From JBBRZF01 sp038236965 (GTDB lineage: Bacteria > Acidobacteriota > Terriglobia > Terriglobales > Acidobacteriaceae), in the NCBI GenBank assembly GCA_038236965.1, contig JBBRZF010000126.1, positions 1 through 10,151 on the forward strand: DNA of 10,151 nt. Reading direction: 5' to 3'. Positions 5,089-10,151 of the stretch are shown here, piece after piece; position 1 is the stretch's first letter, and each line of letters opens with the position of its first letter. A program made the position numbers and the translations under genes. A model generated the notes under the pieces. That model was given only the letters and a program-made list of their open reading frames with translations. It made no database searches and was not told the DNA's origin.

Positions 5089-6855
5089 ATGATCCGCAAT
5101 CAACTAGAGGCGGCCTCCCATCGTTGGTGGGCCGCCATCCTTTTGCTCTTCTGCCTCTTCCTCGCAGCTCCCGCCTATGCGCGCGATTGGCGCGTGTCTG
5201 ATTTCCATACCATCATCGGCGTTATGGACGACGGCACCATGGTCGTTAACGAGCGCATCACCTTGTCTTTCATCGGAAGTTACAACGGAATCCACCGCAC
5301 GATCCCTATTGAATACCCGGGACCGCACGGAACCAACTACACGCTCTTTGTGGACGTCACCGGCATCACCGACGAAAACGGCAACAAGCTCAAATATGAG
5401 AGCCAGCGCAAAGGCGAGTATCGCGACCTGAAGATTTATATCCCCGGCGCGACCGACACTGACCGCGTCGTGCAAATCGCCTACACCGTTCGCAATGGCG
5501 TGCGATTCTTCGAAGATCATCAGGAGCTTTACTGGAATGTGACGGGCAACGACTGGCCGGTTCCCATCGACCACGCTTCCGCCTTTGTTTCGTTCCCACA
5601 ACGCGCTGCTGGAACACTGCGCGCACAGGCCTTCACCGGCGTTTACGGCAGCACCCTCAGCGACGCTACCGCCGACGTGCAAGGCAAGGCGGTAAATTTC
5701 GAGACCAGCAACCCGCTGCCTATGCGTGGCGGTCTGACCATCGATGTTTATCTACCGAAGGACACGCTCAAAGAGCCCAGCGCGTTGACGCGTTTCCTCT
5801 GGTTCCTCGGCAGCAACTCCATCGTCTTCCTGCCGATGATTGCTTTCGCTGTGATTTTCACGATGTGGTGGTACAAGGGCCGCGATCCCGAATCCGGTCT
5901 TTCCGTCGCGCCCATGTACGAACCGCCGAGGGACATGACGCCGGCCGAAGCCGGGTCGCTTATCGACGACTCCGTCGATCCGCGCGACATCACTTCCACG
6001 CTCGTCGATCTCGCCGTGCGCGGTTTTCTGAAGATCGAGGAAACCAGCAATAAGGTGCTCTTCTTCAACAATAGCGATTACGTTTTCCATCTCCTTAAGC
6101 CAAAAGCTGAGTGGACGGGCCTCGCCGATCACGAACGAGAAGTACTCGACAATATGTATGCTGGAGACATGGACAGCATTCCGCTTTCTAGTCTGAAAAA
6201 TCACTTCTATACGGCGATTCCGGCCATAAAGAAATTCCTTCTTTTGGCACTCAAGCAGAAAGGCATGTACACGGTCGATCCCGATTCCGCCAACGGTTAT
6301 CGCCTGCTTGCGGTGTTCTTGATTGCCGCTCCGTTCGTGCTGCTGCAAGTGTTCGGGGTGGCGAATTTTTTCCTATCGCCCGCGGTTGCCGTCGCTTCCA
6401 TCGTGGTGGCGCTTGTCATCGTCTTCGTTTTCGGACGCCTTATGACGGCCAAGACTCTGCTTGGGGTTCGCACGGTGGTCGAGATACAGGGCTTTAAGGA
6501 ATTCATGACGCGGGTAGACGCCGATCGCCTGAAGCGTATGCCTCCAGATACCTTTGAAAAATATCTTCCCTACGCCATGGCTCTTGGCGTCGAGAAACAC
6601 TGGGCGAGCGCCTTCGAAGGAATCATCCAGAATCCTCCCAACTGGTACACAGGTCCGGGAGGCTACTATCCCGGACACTTCCAACCAATGCTGTTTGCCA
6701 GCTCCATGCACTCCATGACCAACTCTGCTTACGAGGCCTTTGTAACGGCTCCGCGCGCGAGTTCCTCTGGCTCGGGATTCAGCGGGGGCGGCGGATTCAG
6801 TGGTGGAGGATTCAGCGGCGGCGGATTCGGGGGCGGCGGTGGCTCCGCTTTCTAA
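5089..6855 (+). CDS. DUF2207-domain membrane protein with Gly-rich C-terminal tail
   Basis: 588 residues from the ATG at 5089; GCGGAG at 5077-5082 is well spaced for it, whereas a TTG at 5083 would sit directly on that site. Residues 12-31 are a signal peptide with probable cleavage after AYA. The exported N-terminal domain (about 32-235) has the DUF2207 pattern, with DDGTMVVNERITLSF near the start and the ELYWNVTGNDWPVPI region near residues 146-160. A membrane helix at about 242-262 is followed by a cytoplasmic-looking domain with RDPESGLSVAPMYEPP, and a helical pair at about 405-450. The last 30 residues are repeats of FSGGG ending in GGGGGSAF, the kind of tail also found in TPM-domain partners of LemA. 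It is in an operon with lemA and ends at a terminator. Function is unknown. Confidence 0.92.
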   Translation: MIRNQLEAASHRWWAAILLLFCLFLAAPAYARDWRVSDFHTIIGVMDDGTMVVNERITLSFIGSYNGIHRTIPIEYPGPHGTNYTLFVDVTGITDENGNKLKYESQRKGEYRDLKIYIPGATDTDRVVQIAYTVRNGVRFFEDHQELYWNVTGNDWPVPIDHASAFVSFPQRAAGTLRAQAFTGVYGSTLSDATADVQGKAVNFETSNPLPMRGGLTIDVYLPKDTLKEPSALTRFLWFLGSNSIVFLPMIAFAVIFTMWWYKGRDPESGLSVAPMYEPPRDMTPAEAGSLIDDSVDPRDITSTLVDLAVRGFLKIEETSNKVLFFNNSDYVFHLLKPKAEWTGLADHEREVLDNMYAGDMDSIPLSSLKNHFYTAIPAIKKFLLLALKQKGMYTVDPDSANGYRLLAVFLIAAPFVLLQVFGVANFFLSPAVAVASIVVALVIVFVFGRLMTAKTLLGVRTVVEIQGFKEFMTRVDADRLKRMPPDTFEKYLPYAMALGVEKHWASAFEGIIQNPPNWYTGPGGYYPGHFQPMLFASSMHSMTNSAYEAFVTAPRASSSGSGFSGGGGFSGGGFSGGGFGGGGGSAF

Positions 6856-6877
6856 GGTGTCTGTGCGGGAATTATTC

Positions 6878-6903
6878 AGGGTTGCTTCGGCAGCCCTTTT
6901 TCT
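6878..6903 (+). terminator. Rho-independent terminator of the lemA-DUF2207 operon
   Basis: AGGGTTGC (6878-6885) pairs with GCAGCCCT (6890-6897), eight pairs with one G-U. The loop is TTCG closed by C-G, the extra-stable tetraloop. TTTTTCT follows directly. It lies 22 bases after the stop at 6855. Confidence 0.88.
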
Positions 6904-7021
6904 ATGAAAGTGACAATTCGCATCCGGCTACTCGTCTTTCTCGTCGCCAGTTCAAACATCCGGACAACAATCCACATCCAACCTAACTGTTCACACTGCC
7001 TCTGGTAATGCAAAGGAGCTT

Positions 7022-7600
7022 ATGGCTGAACCGCTAGCCGACTGGGAAAATCGTGAGTTTGTGCCATCTACGCTGCCGAATCGCGGCGAATTGACATCTC
7101 GGGAGCCGGCAGGGGCGTTGCCGCCATCGCTGCCTGGGATGTCCAACGACAACGACGAATCCGGGTACAACGATTTGCGCTCCTCCAATCCGCGCTTGAA
7201 CTTTGCCGCGGAAAAAGTGGGGTCGGCGCTCGGATCAACGGTTGGGAACGTGCGCTCGCGTCTACGAATCGTCGGGGGACGATCGGCAAAAATGGCGAGC
7301 CTGGGGACTTCTGAAATTTCGGAGCAGGCATCGCAAAGGGCGAGCGAGATAGCGGATTTCGCTTCGGAAAAATTTTCTAGCCTTAAAGAATCGGCCGCCA
7401 GCAGGGCCTCGGAGTGGAAAGAAATTGCCGGTGAACGGGTTGCAAAGTGGCAAACGTTCGCGAACAGTCAAGTGAACCTGACGCGCCGCCGAGCGTCCTA
7501 TTACAGCCATGAATATCCCGTCCAGACTATGCTTTCGCTAGCAGGCTTCGCTTTTGTCATGGGATGTGGACTACGTATCTGGAGGGCCAACAGTGACTAA
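7022..7600 (+). CDS. Tail-anchored amphipathic-helix membrane protein, YqjD/DUF883-like
   Basis: 192 residues; ATG at 7022 with AAGGAG at 7012-7017. Residues 1-57 are polar and probably disordered. Residues 60-155 form a long amphipathic stretch with spaced Ala, Ser and Lys/Glu (for example SEQASQRASEIADFASEKF), as in YqjD/ElaB proteins or apolipoprotein-like helices. A single C-terminal membrane helix (about 167-187) is introduced by HEYPVQTM and ends in RIWRANSD, which resembles the tail of Acidobacterial DUF883-like proteins. E. coli YqjD uses such a tail to sit in the inner membrane and bind ribosomes in stationary phase; whether this protein does so is not shown. The next gene starts inside its last codons, and the order matches yqjD-yqjE. 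No enzyme motif is seen. Confidence 0.75.
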   Translation: MAEPLADWENREFVPSTLPNRGELTSREPAGALPPSLPGMSNDNDESGYNDLRSSNPRLNFAAEKVGSALGSTVGNVRSRLRIVGGRSAKMASLGTSEISEQASQRASEIADFASEKFSSLKESAASRASEWKEIAGERVAKWQTFANSQVNLTRRRASYYSHEYPVQTMLSLAGFAFVMGCGLRIWRANSD

Positions 7601-8015
7601 CGGGAATGTGCCAAACCAAAAATCTATCGCCGAGGTACTGAACGGATTTAAGGAAGAGTTGAAGGAATTTGCCGCAACGCGCCTTCAAATGTTGCGCAAT
7701 GAATTCAGCGAGAAGGCCGGCGCCTGGAAGGCGGGAATTCCCTCGCTGGTGATTGGCGTCTTGCTGCTGCTTGTATCGTTCTTCCTTTTCACGGGAGGAC
7801 TGGTGGCCGTGATTGCGTTGGCGTTTGAAGGAAACTCGTGGGCGTTTGCGGCGGCTTTCTTCATCGTATTTGCGCTTTACGCGGTCGGCGGGGGCGCGAT
7901 CGCCGCTTACGGCTATCGCAAGATCAAGTCGGTGGGCGTTGCGCCGGAACGCACCATGCGGGTGCTGAAGCAGGACGGGGTTTGGCTGCAGACGGAAGCG
8001 AGGACTAGAGTATGA
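7593..8015 (+). CDS. Phage holin superfamily III / YqjE-like membrane protein
   Basis: 140 residues from a GTG at 7593, chosen because GGAGGG at 7581-7586 is six bases upstream; an upstream TTG at 7554 lies deep in the previous gene and has no site. The start overlaps the previous stop by eight bases. Residues 11-48 are an amphipathic helix (EELKEFAATRLQMLRNEFSEK). Two membrane segments follow, about 49-77 and 82-108. The C-terminal PERTMRVLKQDGVWLQ matches the P-x-RT...L-x-x-D-x-x-WL ending typical of the YqjE/Phage_holin_3_6 family. Despite the family name, there is no phage gene nearby; such proteins are ordinary chromosomal envelope proteins. It overlaps the next gene by ATGA. Probable partner of its two neighbours in the membrane. 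Confidence 0.85.
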   Translation: MTNGNVPNQKSIAEVLNGFKEELKEFAATRLQMLRNEFSEKAGAWKAGIPSLVIGVLLLLVSFFLFTGGLVAVIALAFEGNSWAFAAAFFIVFALYAVGGGAIAAYGYRKIKSVGVAPERTMRVLKQDGVWLQTEARTRV

Positions 8016-8227
8016 CGAATTCACTACCGACAGACGTGCTTGAGCAGCGGGCCGCAGAACAACGCCGCCGGATACATAACTCGGTAGCCGAGTTGAAGGT
8101 TTCCGTACGGGAGCGTCTCGACGTAAAGCGCAATGCTCGGCAATATTTTTGGCCCGCCACGGCGGTGCTGTCGCTCATCGGATTGACCTTTGGCTACGGC
8201 CTGACCGGTATTTTCACCAGAAAGTGA
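8012..8227 (+). CDS. Small DUF3618-like single-span membrane protein
   Basis: 71 residues; the ATG at 8012 overlaps the previous stop as ATGA (8012-8015), so translation is coupled. Residues 8-45 are a charged helix (EQRAAEQRRRIHNSVAELK), followed by one membrane helix at about 47-67 and a short basic end. Charged helix plus one C-terminal span and position after a YqjE-like gene fit DUF3618 proteins. The match is by architecture and short motifs, not by a diagnostic residue set. Function unknown. Confidence 0.72.
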   Translation: MTNSLPTDVLEQRAAEQRRRIHNSVAELKVSVRERLDVKRNARQYFWPATAVLSLIGLTFGYGLTGIFTRK

Positions 8228-8230
8228 AGC

Positions 8231-8261
8231 AGGGCTCCGGACGAAATGCCGGAGTCCTTTT
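8231..8261 (+). terminator. Rho-independent terminator of the three-gene membrane cassette
   Basis: AGGGCTCCGG (8231-8240) pairs with CCGGAGTCCT (8249-8258), ten pairs with one G-U and an eight-base loop; TTTT then CCCC follows. It begins three bases after the stop at 8227. Confidence 0.82.
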
Positions 8262-8325
8262 CCCCCTTAGGCCTTATGCCCATGACTCTACGGCGATTCC
8301 TCACTAGGCCTGAGTAGCTGTTCCG

Positions 8326-8334
8326 TGGTATAAA
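8326..8334 (+). promoter_or_regulatory. Candidate extended -10 promoter for the pilZ-luxR operon
   Basis: TGGTATAAA at 8326-8334 matches an extended -10 (TGnTATAAT) with one mismatch. No good -35 is present, as is usual for extended -10 promoters. It lies between the upstream terminator and the PilZ gene, about 70 bases before the preferred start. Confidence 0.4.
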
Positions 8335-8403
8335 CCCGCAAGCAAAAGCTCATCACTAAAAGACCACGCCTGGAGAAACGGGTGGCTTATGTCAGGAGTT
8401 TGC

Positions 8404-8751
8404 GTGACTGATTTGCGTACGGGAAAGCGTTTTCCTTTGCAGCTTCCGATTCGGCTGGAAGGCGATGAGCCGGGATCGGTTCATAGCGGAAAGACGCACG
8501 ATCTGAGTGCTTCGGGGGCGTACCTCTCGCTCGACGCCGACCTGGAAGTAGGGTCGGAGGTTGAGTTTGAGATGACCATCCCCGCCGCGAGTATTGGAGC
8601 CGCGCAGGATGTTGTAGTGCGCTGCCACGGTCGCGTGGTGCGCTCTGGCGACGATGCAGAATCCGCTCCCGATCACAGGCCCGGCATTGCCTGTGTGATC
8701 GATACTTACGAGTTCCTACGTGCTAAAGAAGATTCGGGTAACCAAGAATGA
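8404..8751 (+). CDS. PilZ-domain protein, probable c-di-GMP receptor
   Basis: 115 residues from the GTG at 8404, preferred because AGGAG at 8394-8398 is five bases upstream; the ATG at 8389 would give 120 residues but has only poorly placed GGAG or GGTGG. The protein is essentially one PilZ domain. It shows the c-di-GMP signature RxxxR (RTGKR, residues 5-9 from the GTG) and DLSASG (33-38), and a conserved C-terminal strand around HRPGIACVIDTYE. With both motifs intact it should bind c-di-GMP. No other domain is attached, so it probably signals through a partner. It overlaps the following LuxR-type regulator by ATGA, so the two are co-translated and that regulator is the obvious candidate partner. 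Confidence 0.88.
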   Translation: MTDLRTGKRFPLQLPIRLEGDEPGSVHSGKTHDLSASGAYLSLDADLEVGSEVEFEMTIPAASIGAAQDVVVRCHGRVVRSGDDAESAPDHRPGIACVIDTYEFLRAKEDSGNQE

Positions 8752-9410
8752 TCAAAATCATCCTGGCTGATAATCAGGCGATATTTCGCGCAGGCATAGC
8801 CAAGGTGCTGGCGGTGGAAGACGATCTCCGCATTGTGGCGCAGGCCCAGTCGGTGGACCAGATGCTGATGGCCATCGACAAATTCCGTCAAGCAGTAGTG
8901 ATATTCTCTGCCGGGTTCCTGGCAAACCTGGAGAGCGTGAGCGCCGCTGCTCAAGGCGCGCAGACGCGACTCGTGGTTCTCGCCGAGAATGGTGAACGCC
9001 CGGAGCGCTATCTGAATGCAGGCGTCAGCGGAGTACTGTTCCGCAGCGTGAGCGGCGCTACGCTGATCGAGTGTGTTCGCAAGGTTTCCGCTGGCGAGAA
9101 GTTCATACAGGATGCGCGCGGCGCTGCTGCGACCAACGAAAATGACGACTTTGTGGGAGCGCGGGTGCGCGACCGCTTGACGCCAAAGGAACTGCGCATC
9201 ATCGCACTCATCGTGCAGGGCTACAAGAATAAGGAAATCGCGACCCAGTTGGGGACGACCGAGCAGGTGATCAAGAACTACCTGCGCAACGTGTATGACA
9301 AGATAGGCGTTTCTGACCGTCTGGAGTTGGCGCTGTTCACCATACATCACCGGATTCTGGCCGAGGCTGCCGCCGCCAGTTCCCACGGAGCCGCGCCGCA
9401 AACCCAGTAA
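8748..9410 (+). CDS. LuxR/NarL-type transcription regulator with degenerate (pseudo-) receiver domain
   Basis: 220 residues from the ATG at 8748, which overlaps the pilZ stop by four bases. Residues 1-120 have the receiver fold pattern: acidic position D8-N9 in ILADNQ, the VVIFS strand, VVLAEN, and GVSGVLFRS. The phospho-acceptor Asp expected at the end of the third strand is S54, the Thr/Ser switch position is A79, and the conserved Lys is replaced in the FRS segment by Arg. This receiver should not be phosphorylated in the normal way. Residues 143-202 are a standard GerE/LuxR helix-turn-helix (LTPKELRIIALIVQGYKNKE to VSDRLELALF). The recognition helix region (TTEQVIKNYLRNVYDKI) is intact, so DNA binding is expected. 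No sensor kinase gene is adjacent. A strong terminator follows. Confidence 0.9.
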   Translation: MIKIILADNQAIFRAGIAKVLAVEDDLRIVAQAQSVDQMLMAIDKFRQAVVIFSAGFLANLESVSAAAQGAQTRLVVLAENGERPERYLNAGVSGVLFRSVSGATLIECVRKVSAGEKFIQDARGAAATNENDDFVGARVRDRLTPKELRIIALIVQGYKNKEIATQLGTTEQVIKNYLRNVYDKIGVSDRLELALFTIHHRILAEAAAASSHGAAPQTQ

Positions 9411-9429
9411 GACAGACCGAACCTCATTC

Positions 9430-9458
9430 AAAACCCGCCCACAAAGGGCGGGTTTTTT
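9430..9458 (+). terminator. Strong Rho-independent terminator of the pilZ-luxR operon
   Basis: AAAACCCGCCC (9430-9440) and GGGCGGGTTTT (9446-9456) are perfectly complementary around the loop ACAAA, followed by T to 9458. The A-run on one side and T-run on the other make it potentially bidirectional. Confidence 0.95.
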
Positions 9459-9827
9459 GTGCGTGAAGAGCTGGTTTGTAAGCTGTTTAATTGCGGGATG
9501 TTGCAGAGTGTTGGCCGGCAAACTCTTGAGGATGGGGGAGTTGGCGGCAAAATCTTGAAAGCACGGAAGTTACGTGGTCTTTTCGCTGATCTGAGCGAGT
9601 GGCGAGGTGCGGATAGAGGTGTTTAGGCCAAGTTTAATCGCGGATAGAGAGGTTTTGGGTAATGTCGTTTGGCTCTTCGTTTATTCGGGATGGTTCTTGG
9701 TTAAGTCCGGTTGAGTGTGGTTTGGCTCTTCGTTAAATCGGAGATTCGGGGCGTTTCGTTAGGTAGAACGCTGACGAATACTGATCAAAAATGTAAAGGG
9801 ATGCGTTTTGCTGAAGAATGCTGACTC
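9459..9827. repeat. Gene-free G/T-rich spacer with short decaying direct repeats
   Basis: No credible gene. Several imperfect direct repeats can be read: GTTGGCCGGCAAACTCTTGA (9510-9529) and GTTGGCGGCAAAATCTTGA (9540-9558); GCGGATAGAG at 9609 and 9640; GTTTGGCTCTTCGTT at 9667 and 9720; GCTGACGAATACTGA (9770-9784) and GCTGAAGAATGCTGA (9810-9824). Unit spacings differ (30, 31, 53 and 40), so this is not one tandem array. Base composition (rich in G and T on the plus strand) differs from the coding parts of the window. Confidence 0.6.
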
Positions 9828-9895
9828 AAACCAAAGTCAAAACATTGAACCACAAAGGGCACGAAGGTTCACGACGGTGATTCGGGCGGAAGGGC
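9828..9895 (+). repeat. Copy 1 of an imperfect 65-70 bp direct repeat
   Basis: This copy runs from AAACCAAAGTCAAAACATTG through GAACCACAAAGGGCACGAAGG to GTGATTCGGGCGGAAGGGC (9828-9895). Copy 2 (9995-10067) differs by a few substitutions and a 5-base insertion. The CCAC(A/G)AAGGGCAC(G/A)AAGG core looks like a dispersed intergenic repeat type I recall from Acidobacteriota and Planctomycetes genomes. Confidence 0.85.
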
Positions 9896-9934
9896 TCGAG
9901 TTTTTCGATCATCGTGGAAAAGCCTTCGTGCCCT
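9856..9934. repeat. Long imperfect inverted repeat overlapping repeat copy 1
   Basis: AGGGCACGAAGG (9856-9867) is the exact reverse complement of CCTTCGTGCCCT (9923-9934). Inside, CACGA (9870-9874) pairs with TCGTG (9912-9916) and TGAT (9878-9881) with ATCA (9908-9911). The result is a bulged hairpin of about 79 bases. Confidence 0.7.
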
Positions 9935-9994
9935 GAGACAAAGCTCGCGCTTTCGTCACAACCGGAGAGAGAACAAACCATTGTCACAGCCGGA

Positions 9995-10067
9995 AAACCA
10001 AAGTCAAAAGATTGAACCACGAAGGGCACAAAGGGGAGGTTCACGAAGGTGATTCGGGCGGGAGGGC
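9995..10067 (+). repeat. Copy 2 of the imperfect 65-70 bp direct repeat
   Basis: It aligns with 9828-9895 after a 5-base insertion in the middle (AAGGGGAGGTTCACGAAGG in place of GAAGGTTCACGACGG). It lies 167 bases downstream of copy 1 and lacks the inverted right arm that copy 1 has. Between the copies, GTCACAACCGGA (9955) and GTCACAGCCGGA (9983) are a further short repeat. Confidence 0.85.
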
Positions 10068-10119
10068 AGTGCGCGCGGGGATACGGGTCGGATTCTCTCC
10101 TGATAACTGGTTGGCAACA

Positions 10120-10150
10120 CCCATGTATGCCAACGTCGGGCATACATGGG
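10120..10150. repeat. Perfect 12-bp palindrome at the window edge
   Basis: CCCATGTATGCC (10120-10131) and GGCATACATGGG (10139-10150) are exact reverse complements around the loop AACGTCG. The window ends one base later, so a T-run cannot be checked. It may be a terminator for a gene beyond the window or a terminal inverted structure of the repeat region. Confidence 0.7.
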
Positions 10151-10151
10151 G

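Noticed and set aside
6904..7008. Plus-strand micro-ORF of 34 codons (MKVTIRIRLLVFLVAS...)
   Set aside because: The start looks signal-peptide-like, but its ATG directly abuts the terminator T-run, there is no Shine-Dalgarno sequence, and it ends before the next gene's ribosome site.
7593..8015. Prophage lysis gene (holin)
   Set aside because: The holin superfamily name applies to chromosomal YqjE-like proteins; there is no endolysin or other phage gene, and neighbours are housekeeping-type membrane proteins.
8706..9521. Minus-strand open frame of 271 codons
   Set aside because: Antisense to the LuxR-type regulator and crossing its terminator; no recognisable motif.
9500..10067. CRISPR array
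   Set aside because: Repeats are imperfect, of different lengths and irregularly spaced, with at most two copies of each; no cas genes.
9826..10143. Minus-strand open frame of 105 codons in the repeat region
   Set aside because: Its translation repeats itself (VPFVV...FNVLTLV-type segments) because it reads the direct repeats; no ribosome site or family.

Overview
The window looks like a chromosomal piece of a soil-type Acidobacteriota genome (Koribacter/Acidobacteriales-like). The basis is family composition and style: a secreted Ser/Thr-rich protein with a DUF5818-like fold, an NrfHA pair with Acidobacteria-style features, PilZ plus atypical LuxR regulators, moderately high GC, and intergenic repeats of the 'CCACGAAGGGCAC' kind. 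This is inference from memory; no marker gene (rRNA, tRNA) is present. No phage, IS element, CRISPR array or RNA gene was seen.

Layout. 1-847 (minus): the first 282 codons of a zinc-dependent NADP alcohol/aldehyde reductase (YahK/CAD type), whose C-terminus lies outside the window. 848-1156: a divergent intergenic region. 1157-1723 (plus): a secreted Ser-rich protein. 1741-1765: a perfect 10-bp palindrome. 1799-2212: a bacterial VKOR-like membrane thiol oxidase, possibly on a leaderless transcript. 2365-4372: nrfH and nrfA, overlapping, which together form the membrane quinol-to-nitrite electron path of ammonifying nitrite reduction (DNRA). 4382-4426: a strong nested stem-loop. 4524-6855: lemA plus a DUF2207 membrane protein, closed by a terminator with a UUCG loop. 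7022-8227: a three-gene, overlapping cassette of small membrane proteins (a YqjD/DUF883-like tail-anchored protein, a YqjE/holin-III-like protein and a DUF3618-like protein), closed by a terminator. 8404-9410: a PilZ-domain protein translationally coupled to a LuxR-type regulator whose receiver domain has lost its phospho-acceptor; this is closed by a textbook terminator. 9459-10151: about 690 bases with no credible gene, made of decaying direct repeats, a 65-70 bp repeat pair, a long imperfect hairpin and a perfect 12-bp palindrome at the window edge.

How the genes work together. NrfH should take electrons from menaquinol and pass them to NrfA for six-electron reduction of nitrite to ammonium outside the cytoplasmic membrane; VKOR just upstream could supply disulfide-forming capacity in the same compartment. 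The three-gene cassette looks like an envelope or stress module. The PilZ-LuxR pair looks like a c-di-GMP-linked regulatory unit. I did not find a clearly new multi-gene system. The observations most worth pursuing are the non-canonical NrfA (His instead of Lys at heme 1, substituted calcium site, apparently uncleaved membrane anchor), the pseudo-receiver regulator coupled to PilZ, and the repeat-rich 3' region.
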